DNA of 64,000 bases from Trebonia sp963785645. GTDB taxonomy: Bacteria; Actinomycetota; Actinomycetes; Streptosporangiales; Streptosporangiaceae. Under the pieces are notes generated by a model that did no database searches, was not told the DNA's origin, and worked only from the letters and a program-made list of their open reading frames with translations. The DNA lies in the NCBI GenBank assembly GCA_963785645.1, contig CAWAWG010000020.1, forward strand, positions 132,018 to 196,017. Direction: 5' to 3'. Positions 45,067 through 53,290 of this stretch are shown piece after piece. The position numbers and the translations under genes were made by a program. How positions within the stretch are numbered: the stretch's first letter is position 1; the number at the start of each line of letters is the position of its first letter.

Positions 45067-46089
45067 TTATCTTCCCTGGGCCTTGAGCCTCGCGTCTAGG
45101 CGGGGGTATACGCGGCGGGTGTTGGACTCGAAGATCTTGGCGCGGTCGTCGTCGGCGAGCTTGGCCGCGTCGACGTAGCGCTTCGTGTCGTCCCAGGGGA
45201 AGTCGCCGTCGGGGTTGTCGCCGCGTACCGCGCCGAGCATCTCCGAGGCGAACAGGATGTTGTCCGGGCTGATGACGCTGGTCAGCAGGTCGATGCCCGG
45301 CTGGTGGTAGACGCACGTGTCGAAGGACACGTTGGTCATGACGCTGGTTTCGATCGGCGGGAACTTCTCCCTGGCGGCGATGCCCTTGAACCGGCCCCAG
45401 TGGTAGGGCACCGCGCCGCCGCCGTGCGGTATGACAAAGCGCAGCGTCGGGAAGCGTTCGAACAGCTTTCCCGCCACGAGCTGCATGAACACCGTCGTGT
45501 CCGCGTTCAGGTAGTGCGCACCGGTGGTGTGCACCGCCGGGTTGCAGGACGTGGAGACGTGGACCATGGCCGGGACGTCGAGTTCGGTCATCTTCTCGTA
45601 CAGCGGGAACCAGTAGGCGTCGGTCAGCGGCGGCGAACCCCAGAAGCCGCCGGACGGGTCCGGGTTGAGGTTGCAGCCGACGAAGCCGAGCTGGGTGACG
45701 GTCCGGTCAAGCTCGGCGACGCAGGCGTCGAGCGGCTGGCCGACCACCTGCGGTAGCTGCGCGACGCCGGCGAAGTACTCGGGGAACAGCGCGGTCACCC
45801 GGTAGATGAGGTCGTTGCCGACCCGCGCCCACTCGACCGCCGTCGCGGGGTCGGCCACGTGGTGGGCCATGCCCGACGCGCGGGGCGAGAAGACCGTCAG
45901 GTCGTGGCCGCGCTCCCGGATGACCCGCAGCTGGTTGCCCTCGATCGTCGCGCGGATCTCGTCGTCGCTGATCCGCGGCTCGGCCGGCACCGGCAGGGCC
46001 GGGTCCTTCAGCCGGGCCAGCTGGGCGTCGCGAAACTCCGCCAGAGCCGGGGGCGCCGTCGTGTAGTGACCGTGACAGTCGATGATCAT
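45067..46089 (-). CDS. Amidohydrolase family protein, probable 4-oxalomesaconate hydratase (LigJ-like)
   Basis: The 340-residue enzyme starts MIIDCHGHYTTAPPAL, with metal His residues H6 and H8, followed by VPAMVHVSTSCNPAVHTTGAHYLN, IPHGGGAVPYHWGRF, and the closing Asp/Glu region DNILFASEMLGAVRG. Length, start and the NLNPDPSGGFWGSPPLTD segment match LigJ/4-oxalomesaconate hydratases of the protocatechuate 4,5-cleavage and gallate pathways better than ACMS decarboxylases. With PobA 2.4 kb away this suggests aromatic acid catabolism, though no ring-cleavage dioxygenase is seen here. Confidence 0.82.
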   Translation of the reverse strand: MIIDCHGHYTTAPPALAEFRDAQLARLKDPALPVPAEPRISDDEIRATIEGNQLRVIRERGHDLTVFSPRASGMAHHVADPATAVEWARVGNDLIYRVTALFPEYFAGVAQLPQVVGQPLDACVAELDRTVTQLGFVGCNLNPDPSGGFWGSPPLTDAYWFPLYEKMTELDVPAMVHVSTSCNPAVHTTGAHYLNADTTVFMQLVAGKLFERFPTLRFVIPHGGGAVPYHWGRFKGIAAREKFPPIETSVMTNVSFDTCVYHQPGIDLLTSVISPDNILFASEMLGAVRGDNPDGDFPWDDTKRYVDAAKLADDDRAKIFESNTRRVYPRLDARLKAQGR

Positions 46090-46217
46090 GTGCGTCTCCG
46101 GTGTGCGGCCTGGTTCCGGGGGCAGCCTAGTTCCCGGCCAACCCTAGCGTCCGGCGAACAAGTCCGATTAGCCGGGATCCTCCGCTGCTGGCCCGCTATC
46201 GGCAGGACAGGCGCGAC

Positions 46218-47360
46218 TCATGTGTCGAGGTAGGTGCTGATCTGGCGGAGCCAGCGGGTGTAGTAGCGGCTGGCCAGCGGGGCGGGCATCAGGCGGGAGA
46301 CCACGGCACCGTAGCGGTTGTAGTCCTCGGTTCCGGCCTGCCTGGATACCTTGGCTGCTTTGGGGGCCCTGGTCCGCTCGAAGGCGCGCAGGGCGGCCTC
46401 CGGACCGGCTGAGGCAGGGTTCGCGCGGACACCCCGGAGCGAGGCCGCGAGGGCCCAGGCGTCCTCTAGCGCCTGGTTGGCGCCCTGGGCGCGGGTCGGG
46501 GGCGTGGAGTGCGCCGCGTCGCCGATGACCGTGATCGGGCCGCTTCCCCAGGTGCGCGGCACGCGGTGCCGGTAATGGGGGAAGAAGCCGGTCTCGTCGT
46601 CGGTAACGGCGCCAAGGACCGTGCGCACCTGCGGCCCCCAGTCGCCGAACCGCTCGCGGAGCATAGCGACCGGCTTGACCGGTGGCGGTGTGCCCGGCGT
46701 CCATCTGAGGTCGAACCACCACTGGAGCAGCCCGTCCCCTGCGGGCATCAAGCCGCAGCTTCCCGGTTTCCCCACGAACAGCACGCTGCCGCGGGACTCG
46801 GTGATGTCGATCGGCAGGCGGCTAACCCCCTGCCAGGTCGCCCAGCCGGTGGGCTGACCGGGATCGCCGCCCCAGAGCTGGTCGCGAATGGCGGAACCGC
46901 GGCCGTCGGCGGCGACGAGCAGGTCACCTTCGGCGGTGCCGCCGTCGGCGAAGGTGACGCGGACAGCGGAACCGTGTCCCGTGGTTGCCGCCTTGGCCGC
47001 GAAGCCAAAGGCGATGGCGTCCGGCGGCAGGTCCTTGGCGAGCAGGCCGAGCAGCCGGGCGCGGGGCACGCAGACGTGCGGATGACCGTAGCGCGCCGCC
47101 GCCCGGGCAACATCGATCCTGACCAGGGGCTTGCCCCGGCGATCACGGGTTTCGAGTACGTCGATGGGCGCGCCGGCACCGTCGAGGCTCACCCCCAGCT
47201 CGGACAGGACGCCCGTGCCGTTGGACCACAGCGTCACCGCGGCGCCGCCTGCCCGCAGCTCCGGTGCCCGCTCGAACACGGTGACCTCATGGCCGTCGGC
47301 GATGAGCGCCCGCGCTGCGGCCAGGCCGCCGATTCCCGCCCCGCTGACCAGGACCTTCAT
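46218..47360 (-). CDS. FAD-dependent monooxygenase (PHBH fold)
   Basis: The 380-residue protein has the FAD loop VLVSGAGIGGLAAARALI at the N-terminus, a DG motif (LLVAADGRGSAIR) and the second FAD motif GPITVIGDAAHSTPPTRAQGAN. It resembles zeaxanthin epoxidase/TetX-like hydroxylases that act on aromatic substrates. It is divergent from a TetR gene with a 74-bp gap containing a palindrome, so it is probably repressed by that regulator. Substrate unknown. Confidence 0.9.
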   Translation of the reverse strand: MKVLVSGAGIGGLAAARALIADGHEVTVFERAPELRAGGAAVTLWSNGTGVLSELGVSLDGAGAPIDVLETRDRRGKPLVRIDVARAAARYGHPHVCVPRARLLGLLAKDLPPDAIAFGFAAKAATTGHGSAVRVTFADGGTAEGDLLVAADGRGSAIRDQLWGGDPGQPTGWATWQGVSRLPIDITESRGSVLFVGKPGSCGLMPAGDGLLQWWFDLRWTPGTPPPVKPVAMLRERFGDWGPQVRTVLGAVTDDETGFFPHYRHRVPRTWGSGPITVIGDAAHSTPPTRAQGANQALEDAWALAASLRGVRANPASAGPEAALRAFERTRAPKAAKVSRQAGTEDYNRYGAVVSRLMPAPLASRYYTRWLRQISTYLDT

Positions 47361-47396
47361 CTTTGACCACCTTCCGGAATCGTTACCACTGCTTTG

Positions 47397-47406
47397 ATAG
47401 TACTAT
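47397..47406. promoter_or_regulatory. Short palindrome in the divergent monooxygenase/TetR gap
   Basis: ATAGTACTAT is a perfect 10-bp palindrome midway between the two starts. It is A/T-rich against a G+C-rich background. Possible TetR operator core. Confidence 0.4.
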
Positions 47407-47434
47407 GCTAGCTGTTATATCGTAAGGTGCTGCC

Positions 47435-48814
47435 ATGGCCCCACCCCGGAACACGCGGCGCAGGAACGCCCTGGCCGACGCGGCGATCGAGGTCCTCGGC
47501 ACCGCCGGCATCCACAAGCTGAGTCACCGCGCGGTCGATGATCGCGCGGGCCTGCCGGGCGGGACCGCGGCCAATTACTTCCCGCGCCGGTACGACCTGC
47601 TTGCGGCGGCGGCCGAGCGGGTCGGGGAACTGCACATGACGGAGATGACCGCCGCCAACCAGGCCGCGAAGGTTTCCGCGAACGCCCGCTCAGGCGCTTT
47701 GACCGGCCAAGACGCGCTCGCCGAGCTCATCGGCGCGTCCCTGCTTGACGCCGCCACCCGCCACCGGATCCGCTACCTGGCCGCGTATGAGCTGGCGCTG
47801 GAATCGACCAGGGAGCCAGCGCTCGCCGAGGCGATGGCGCGACTTGGCGCGGGGGCGTTTGAAGCCACGATCGCCGAGCACCGCGTCCTCGGCCTGCCGA
47901 CCACGCCCGAGCAGGTTCAGGCGCTGATCGCCCTCTACAACGGCACGCTGCTCACGCTGACCGTCGCCCCGCCGCAGACCATCACCCGCGAGGTGGCGTA
48001 TGCCCTGGCCCGCTCCCTCGTCGCCGGCGCCCTGAGCGCTTCAACGGGGCTCGAATTAGGGGACCGCGGAACGGCCAGGCGAGACCGGCGGACTGCCCGG
48101 CGCGCCGGGCCGGTGGGGGGAGGAGGAGAGGACGGTGGTCAGCAGAAGCAGCGCGATGACCATGACGATCGCGGTGGCCAGGCCCACCGCGAGCTGCGGG
48201 TTGGACCGCATCGCAGCCGTCAGGGCGTCGACGAAAGGAAACCCCCGGCGCGCCCGCGCGGGCTGGTACGGCAGTGCGGTCGGGTCCGGCGGCGCGGCCG
48301 CGTCCGGCGCGGACGAGCGCGGTTCGCCGGGATCGTATGCGACCCGCCCGGCTGCGGCGGCGGAAGCGACGGCAGCGTCATGGTCAAGGCCTGCGACCGC
48401 CTCCGGGGCCGTCGTCGCCGGCGCGGGGGCGGGCGGGACGGTAGACGACGGCGCACCAGACGGCAGGGTGAGCGGCGGCCGGGTGTCCGCCCTGTCATCG
48501 ACCGCCCCGGCGAGTGCGGTCATCGCGGACAGCGCGTCCGGGCGTACGGCGGGATCCTTGGCCAGCAGCGACTCGATGAGGCCGCTGAGCGGCCCCGCGT
48601 GCTCCGGCGGGGCCGGGTGCGCGGTGAGGATGGCGGCCATGACCGCCGTCATGGTGGACCCGGTAAACGGCGGCCTGCCTTCGGTCGCGTGATAGAGGGT
48701 CGCGCCGAGCGCCCAGAGATCGGCGGGCGAGCCGACAAGGCCGTCCTCCAGTTGCTCCGGTGCCAGGTAGTGCACGGTGCTTGCGGACAACACGGTGCCG
48801 ATCCGCACGCCTGA
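47435..48814 (+). CDS. TetR family transcriptional regulator, frame reads on past its normal end
   Basis: Residues 1-205 are a normal TetR regulator: helix-turn-helix KLSHRAVDDRAGLPGGTAANYF (core AVDDRAGLPGGTAANYF) at about 27-50 and an alpha-helical ligand domain ending near VAGALSASTGLE (about 48050). The open frame continues to 48814 with Arg/Gly-rich low-complexity sequence that is simply the antisense of the kinase gene. A stop has probably been lost or shifted near 48055. The regulator part is divergent from the FAD monooxygenase and likely controls it. Confidence 0.82.
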   Translation: MAPPRNTRRRNALADAAIEVLGTAGIHKLSHRAVDDRAGLPGGTAANYFPRRYDLLAAAAERVGELHMTEMTAANQAAKVSANARSGALTGQDALAELIGASLLDAATRHRIRYLAAYELALESTREPALAEAMARLGAGAFEATIAEHRVLGLPTTPEQVQALIALYNGTLLTLTVAPPQTITREVAYALARSLVAGALSASTGLELGDRGTARRDRRTARRAGPVGGGGEDGGQQKQRDDHDDRGGQAHRELRVGPHRSRQGVDERKPPARPRGLVRQCGRVRRRGRVRRGRARFAGIVCDPPGCGGGSDGSVMVKACDRLRGRRRRRGGGRDGRRRRTRRQGERRPGVRPVIDRPGECGHRGQRVRAYGGILGQQRLDEAAERPRVLRRGRVRGEDGGHDRRHGGPGKRRPAFGRVIEGRAERPEIGGRADKAVLQLLRCQVVHGACGQHGADPHA

Positions 48815-49336
48815 CCCGGCCAGCCCGGCGTCGGCGTCAAGGACCTGGGCGATGCCGAAGTCGGTGACGACCGCCCGGTCGCCGGACGGTCCGGTGAGCA
48901 GGATGTTGTCCGGCTTCAGGTCGCCGTGCACCATCCCCGCGCCCCGCGCGTACTCGAGGGCGGCCGCCACCTGCTCGCCGATTCGCGCGACCCGCGGCCA
49001 GGGCAGCCGAGGGCACCCGGCCAGCTCGGCGCCGAGCGACGGTCCCGAGACGAGGCGCATGACGATCCACGGCGCTTCCTCGTGCTCGACCACGTCGAGG
49101 ATCGTGATCACGGCGGGGTGATCCAACCGGGCGGCCGCCAGCGCGGCGTCCGTCAGGCGGGAGATCAGGTCAGCGCGCTCGGCTTCCGGCAGCGGCGGGA
49201 TCGCGACTTCCTTGGCCGCGACCTCGCGGTCAAGCATCTTGTCGTGGGCACGCCACACCCGGCTCGGGCCGCTCTGGCCCACCGGTTCGGTAAGCAGGTA
49301 CCGCCCCGCGACCAGGGTCCCTACCTCGCCAGGCAT
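48056..49336 (-). CDS. Membrane-anchored serine/threonine protein kinase
   Basis: The 426-residue protein has an N-terminal kinase domain (about 8-265), a Pro/Ala-rich linker, one membrane helix near 385-405 (QLAVGLATAIVMVIALLLLT) and a short extracytoplasmic tail. The ATP Lys is in VAAKEVAI, DFG is present (VVTDFGIAQ), and APEQ follows. Two departures are seen: the glycine loop is weak (GQSGPSRVW) and the catalytic loop reads HGDLKPDN rather than HRD. The start is the ATG at 49336; one 11 codons upstream is less likely. There is no PASTA domain. Confidence 0.9.
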   Translation of the reverse strand: MPGEVGTLVAGRYLLTEPVGQSGPSRVWRAHDKMLDREVAAKEVAIPPLPEAERADLISRLTDAALAAARLDHPAVITILDVVEHEEAPWIVMRLVSGPSLGAELAGCPRLPWPRVARIGEQVAAALEYARGAGMVHGDLKPDNILLTGPSGDRAVVTDFGIAQVLDADAGLAGSGVRIGTVLSASTVHYLAPEQLEDGLVGSPADLWALGATLYHATEGRPPFTGSTMTAVMAAILTAHPAPPEHAGPLSGLIESLLAKDPAVRPDALSAMTALAGAVDDRADTRPPLTLPSGAPSSTVPPAPAPATTAPEAVAGLDHDAAVASAAAAGRVAYDPGEPRSSAPDAAAPPDPTALPYQPARARRGFPFVDALTAAMRSNPQLAVGLATAIVMVIALLLLTTVLSSSPHRPGAPGSPPVSPGRSAVP

Positions 49337-49378
49337 AGCACGATCATAGGGGCACGCGGTACGCCGCAAATTATGAGA

Positions 49379-49413
49379 CCGCCACGCCTCAGGGTGCGAC
49401 TGAGGCGCGGCGG
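49379..49413 (-). terminator. Hairpin terminator after the secreted protein gene
   Basis: CCGCCACGCCTCA (49379-49391) pairs with TGAGGCGCGGCGG (49401-49413) at 12 of 13 positions around a 9-base loop. It lies 38 bases past the stop of the minus-strand secreted protein gene and before the kinase start. Confidence 0.6.
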
Positions 49414-49451
49414 TCGGCTTGACTTATCCGGTTTGAGGGAGAAGACCTGAG

Positions 49452-50558
49452 TCAGAAGAGAAGCTGGAGGTTGTTGTCGCTGCCGAAGTCGTCGACGAAG
49501 TAGACGGCGTCGGCACCGGGCTTGACCGCCAGGCCGAACAGGTTGCCCCCGCCGCCCGAGTTGTTGTCGACGGTCACCACGGCCGCCTGCGTGCCCCGCG
49601 GCGTGGTCTCGACCATGTTGCCGTCGCCGCCGTTGACGGTGAGGATGTCGCCGTTCGGCGCGATGACCAGGCCGAGTTCGCCGTTCAGGGCGCCGCCCGT
49701 GGACACGGTGGAGCCGGTACCGTCACTGCTGTGCCGGGACACGGCGTTGGGAATGGCGGCGATCCGGTTGTTCAGCGTGTCGGCGACGTACAGGGTGCCG
49801 CCCTGGCCGAGGCCGTCGCCGGTCGGGCCGATGACGAGCGCGTTGGGGTCGGTCCTGGCCGAGAACCCGGAGCCGATCTCGGTGCTCGCGAGCACGCGCG
49901 GGGTATTGCCAGGCCCGCTGGTGATGAGCAGCCGCTGGACGGTGCCGCCGTTGGCGGTGGGGTGGTGGCCGAGGATGCCGCCGAGGACATTGGTCACGAA
50001 CAGTTCGGTGATGTTGCCCTGGTCGAGGGCGGTCATGTCCCACGGCCCGTCGATGCCGTGCCCGGCGATGGTGCTGCGCACGTGTCCAAACTGATCGAGG
50101 ACGATGAGGCAGCCTGGGCCGGAGATGGCGCTGTTCGCGGTGGGCAGCGAGCCGACGATCACCCAGCCGCCGCGCAGCGCCACGAGGGCGGTGGTGAGGC
50201 CTACTCCACCCGGGCAGGCCTTGTCGGACACCTGAGCGAACAGCGACGCCTTGCCCTGCGGGGAGACCTGGACGATCGTGGTGCCGGTGCCCTGCGTGTT
50301 GGCCTTGTTGTTGAAGTTGCTGACGAGCACGTCGCCCTGGTGCAGGTTACCGGTGCTGCGCGGTACGACCGCCACGCCGTAGGGGTTCACGTCCCCGTTG
50401 GCCGGGACCGTCGAGGCGACGACCTTGGTGTGCTTGAGTGAGCCGATGAATGTCGTCGAGGCATTCGCCGAGGCCGCCAGCGCGCCGCTGGCGGCGAGCA
50501 GAGCGCCCGTGGCGGCGATCGTGGTGATGACCGCCGCCGACCGTCTGATGGGTTTCAT
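49452..50558 (-). CDS. Secreted beta-propeller-like (NHL-type) protein of unknown function
   Basis: The 368-residue product starts with a signal peptide (MKPIRRSAAVITTIAATG, hydrophobic core, Ala-rich cleavage region near ALAASANA, about 35). The mature part carries repeated strand patterns with NPYGVAVVPRSTG, GPWDMTALDQGNITELFVTN, GTLYVADTLNNRIAAIPN and GLAVKPGADAVYFVDDFGSD, typical of NHL/SMP-30-like propellers. No catalytic residues can be named. Function unknown. Confidence 0.85.
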   Translation of the reverse strand: MKPIRRSAAVITTIAATGALLAASGALAASANASTTFIGSLKHTKVVASTVPANGDVNPYGVAVVPRSTGNLHQGDVLVSNFNNKANTQGTGTTIVQVSPQGKASLFAQVSDKACPGGVGLTTALVALRGGWVIVGSLPTANSAISGPGCLIVLDQFGHVRSTIAGHGIDGPWDMTALDQGNITELFVTNVLGGILGHHPTANGGTVQRLLITSGPGNTPRVLASTEIGSGFSARTDPNALVIGPTGDGLGQGGTLYVADTLNNRIAAIPNAVSRHSSDGTGSTVSTGGALNGELGLVIAPNGDILTVNGGDGNMVETTPRGTQAAVVTVDNNSGGGGNLFGLAVKPGADAVYFVDDFGSDNNLQLLF

Positions 50559-50638
50559 GGGTCAGGCTCCTCCCGGGTTTGAGATCCCTGCCTGACGTAC
50601 AAGGCCGGCGGTTGCGCGGCTTGACCGGCTCACCGATC

Positions 50639-50674
50639 CAGAGGAAATTGAGAGCTTTCAGAGGAAATTGAGAG
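50639..50674. repeat. Tandem 16-bp direct repeat
   Basis: CAGAGGAAATTGAGAG occurs at 50639-50654 and again at 50659-50674. The second copy covers the last codons of the SRPBCC gene, so the duplication has likely altered or duplicated its end. Confidence 0.8.
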
Positions 50675-51170
50675 GTAACCGGAACGAATTGTCCGGCGCC
50701 GGACCGTCGGCTTCCGCGATGGCGGCGAGGCGGTCGAGGCTGGCCCTGAGCTTGTCGGGCGTGGTTGACCGGGCGCGTGATAGGCGTTTGCTGTCGGTCT
50801 GGTCGGTGAGGCCGGTCCAGTCGTAGGTGTGGGTGACCCGGGTGCGGGAGTCGCCAACGGGCTCTAGCTCCCAGCGCCACAAGTGGCCCGGCTGGCGGCG
50901 GCCCACCTCGGACGGACGCCAGGCAATCCGGCGGGCCTCCTCGAATTCGACCACGTGGTTCTCGCGAACGGAGCCGGTGGTGAGCGTCATCGTGAAAACG
51001 TCGCCCGCACGGCGGACCCGCTGGCTGGCCGGCGCCTCGCTCAGGTTCTCGTTACCGTCCCACCGGGGCTGCTGGGCCGGGTCGGCGATCAGCTCGAAGA
51101 TCCGTTCCGGTATTGCCGCGATTTCCCGGCTCGCGCTGACCACGCGCGGCGGGTCCTGCTCGACAGTCAT
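50658..51170 (-). CDS. SRPBCC family protein (polyketide cyclase/dehydrase-like)
   Basis: The 170-residue protein has the START-like helix-grip pattern: VSASREIAAIPERIFELIADP at the start, GDVFTMTLTTGSVRENHVVEF, and a LWRWELEPVGDSRTRVTHTYD strand pair, then the long C-terminal helix (DKLRASLDRLAAIAE). It binds a hydrophobic ligand in a cavity; no catalytic role can be assigned. The last residues (PDNSFRLPLNFL) lie in the 16-bp direct repeat. Confidence 0.85.
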   Translation of the reverse strand: MTVEQDPPRVVSASREIAAIPERIFELIADPAQQPRWDGNENLSEAPASQRVRRAGDVFTMTLTTGSVRENHVVEFEEARRIAWRPSEVGRRQPGHLWRWELEPVGDSRTRVTHTYDWTGLTDQTDSKRLSRARSTTPDKLRASLDRLAAIAEADGPAPDNSFRLPLNFL

Positions 51171-51189
51171 GGCTCCAGGGTAGGGGCGG

Positions 51190-51855
51190 CTAGCCCGCCG
51201 GCAGGCGGCGGGCCGCGGCGGCGGCCGCCTCGTGGGCGGCGGCCAGCTCGGCGCGGCTGCGGTCGAGCTGGGGCGCCAGCACGGTGACGGTATCGGCGAG
51301 GGTCAGGCTCGTCGTGATGACCTCGACCGCCATGCCCAGCGCGGTGCCGAGGATGAGTTCAAGCACCGGGACCGCGTGGTCCCACCCGTCCGTCGGCGAG
51401 CCGGCGTCGTAGGACGCGCCGCGACTTGAGACCACCACGGCGGGCCGCCCCGCCAACGGCTGCGCGGGAGTGTCGCCGAACGGCGCGGTCCGGCCTGGGA
51501 TGTGCACGTGGTCGATCCACGCTTTCAGCGCCGAGGGCACCGAATAGTTGTACAGCGGCGCGCCTACCAGCAGCACGTCGGCGCCGAGCAGCTCGCCGAC
51601 AAGCTCGTCCTGCAGTGCCACGGCCGCGGCGAGGGCGGCCGGGTCAGCCGACGCCGCGCCCGCGGGCCGCAGTTGCGGCGGCCAGTGCAGGACCGCGTCC
51701 GCCAGGTGCGGCAGCGGGTCGCGGTGCAGGTCACGGTATGTCACGGAGTACTGCGGACCGCGGCCGCGCCAGGTATCCACGAAGGTGGCGGTGATCTCCC
51801 TGGAGCGGGAGTTCTTCAGCGAGGCAGCGGAATCCAGATGCAGCAGGTGAGGCAC
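51190..51855 (-). CDS. FMN-dependent NADH-azoreductase family protein
   Basis: A 221-residue flavodoxin-fold quinone reductase: HLLHLDSAASLKNSRSRE for FMN phosphate binding, LLVGAPLYNYSVPSALKAWIDHV around the flavin, and AVVVSSRGASYDAG. It reduces quinones and azo dyes with NADH. The C-terminus is an Ala-rich helix. It lies 19 bases downstream of nothing on its strand except the SRPBCC gene that follows it, and may be cotranscribed with that gene. Confidence 0.88.
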   Translation of the reverse strand: MPHLLHLDSAASLKNSRSREITATFVDTWRGRGPQYSVTYRDLHRDPLPHLADAVLHWPPQLRPAGAASADPAALAAAVALQDELVGELLGADVLLVGAPLYNYSVPSALKAWIDHVHIPGRTAPFGDTPAQPLAGRPAVVVSSRGASYDAGSPTDGWDHAVPVLELILGTALGMAVEVITTSLTLADTVTVLAPQLDRSRAELAAAHEAAAAAARRLPAG

Positions 51856-51964
51856 GAGACCATGCTAACCGCGGCATTTCTACCGGGGAATCGCTGGCCG
51901 GGTGCGGATCGCCGGCTGGGCCGACAGTCATGAGTCGCGGGGAGGCGAGCGAAGCGGGACCACG

Positions 51965-51980
51965 CATTCGTTCGGGATAA
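51965..51980 (+). repeat. Dispersed 16-bp motif CANNCGTTCGGGATAA
   Basis: CATTCGTTCGGGATAA lies in the divergent gap between the azoreductase and phosphoribosyltransferase genes. It matches the copies at 19485-19500 and 36527-36542. Confidence 0.6.
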
Positions 51981-52058
51981 CCCTCACCGGTGCCGTGCCC
52001 TCGGCTGAGCCGACCTCACCGGCGGTGCTTGCCTGCTGACCAGGTAGGGTCGCGGGCT

Positions 52059-52547
52059 ATGGACGATGAGCGGGAGACGCTGACCTGGCAAGCCTTCGGC
52101 GGCGCAGCGGAGGAGCTCGCGCGGGCGATCGCCGCCGACGGATTCCGGCCGGACGTGATCCTGGCGATCGCCCGCGGCGGCCTCTTCGTCGCCGGAGCGC
52201 TCGGCTACGCCCTGTCGGTGAAAAACCTGCACCTGATGAACGTCGAGTTCTACAACGGGGTGGGATCCACGCTGGACATGCCGGTGATGCTCCCGCCGGT
52301 TCCGTCCGCGGTCGACTTCTCACGGAAGAAGGTACTGATCGCCGACGACGTGGCCGACACCGGCAAGACGCTGGAACTGGTGCGCGGGTTCGTCGCGGGG
52401 CACGTCGCCGAGGTGCGCTCGGCCGTGGTGTACGAGAAGCCGGCATCGCTGGTGAAGTGCGACTACGTGTGGAAGCACACGGACCGGTGGGTCAACTTCC
52501 CGTGGTCGACCCTGCCGCCGGTCGTGCCGGGAGTACTGGACGCGTGA
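52059..52547 (+). CDS. Phosphoribosyltransferase domain protein
   Basis: The 162-residue protein is a type I PRTase: PRPP motif VLIADDVADTGKTLE (about 99-113), preceded by ILAIARGGLFVAGALGYAL and followed by AVVYEKPASLVKCDYVWK. It resembles the xanthine/hypoxanthine PRTase-like proteins of actinomycetes and archaea. I chose the ATG at 52059, which gives the family N-terminus; a longer frame from 51990 does not. Probable purine salvage role. Confidence 0.87.
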   Translation: MDDERETLTWQAFGGAAEELARAIAADGFRPDVILAIARGGLFVAGALGYALSVKNLHLMNVEFYNGVGSTLDMPVMLPPVPSAVDFSRKKVLIADDVADTGKTLELVRGFVAGHVAEVRSAVVYEKPASLVKCDYVWKHTDRWVNFPWSTLPPVVPGVLDA

Positions 52548-52613
52548 CCATCAGGTCGATCTGATAAGTTCAGACTGAATATTAGGTCGACTATGTCTCT
52601 GGGAGGCATGCCC

Positions 52614-53186
52614 ATGTCCGGTTCGTCCGGTTCCCGCCCCGTCCTGCTCCTGATGGACTTCCAGCACGGCATCGTGGAGCGCGTCAGCTCGCCGTCCGTC
52701 ATCGACGCCGCGGACCGTGCGGCCAAGGCCGCCAGGGCGGCCGGCATCCCGGTGATGTTCGTGCGCGTGGGCTTCCGGCCCGGCTACCCCGAGATCGCCG
52801 ACTCCAACGTCTCGTTCTCCGCCGTGACGCAGCAGGCCGGTGACGCGTTCACCCAGGACCACCCCGCCACCCAGGTGCACGCGGCGCTCGCGCCACTGGA
52901 CGGCGAGCCGGTCATACTCAAGCGGCGGATCAGCGCGTTCACCGGGTCCGACCTTGACGTGCTGCTGCGCGGCGCCGGGGCCGATACGCTGATCCTGGCG
53001 GGCATCTCCACCAGCGGCGTCGTGCTGTCGACGGTCCGTCAGGCGGCCGACCTCGACTACCGGCTCACGGTGCTCGCGGACGCCTGCGCCGACCCGGACG
53101 AAGAGGTCCACCGCGTGCTGACCGAGAAGATCTTCCCGCGTCATGCCCTCGTCACCACCGCCGACGAGTGGATCGCGTCGCTGTAG
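52614..53186 (+). CDS. Isochorismatase-like (cysteine hydrolase) family protein without the usual Cys
   Basis: The 190-residue product has the isochorismatase-like fold with D in LLLMDFQHGIV, K in VILKRRISAFTGSDL and the cis-peptide segment ILAGISTSGVVLSTVRQA. In active cysteine hydrolases the last segment holds the nucleophilic Cys, but here Val stands there. The protein may be a non-hydrolytic or differently acting member. ATG at 52614 follows GGGAGG by 8 bases; in-frame ATGs upstream are less well placed. Confidence 0.86.
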   Translation: MSGSSGSRPVLLLMDFQHGIVERVSSPSVIDAADRAAKAARAAGIPVMFVRVGFRPGYPEIADSNVSFSAVTQQAGDAFTQDHPATQVHAALAPLDGEPVILKRRISAFTGSDLDVLLRGAGADTLILAGISTSGVVLSTVRQAADLDYRLTVLADACADPDEEVHRVLTEKIFPRHALVTTADEWIASL

Positions 53187-53290
53187 CGCGGCCACCGGCG
53201 AACGATTGTGCTGCGAGCCGCCGCTGCCCCCGCTCTTTCCCGTGGGGCGTTGGGCCGGCTATAGGGTCCTGCCATAGATACCCTTGAATC

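Noticed and set aside
53187..53290. tRNA gene as integration target
   Set aside because: No cloverleaf or T-loop-like GGTTCRANTCC pattern was seen in the gap before the integrase.
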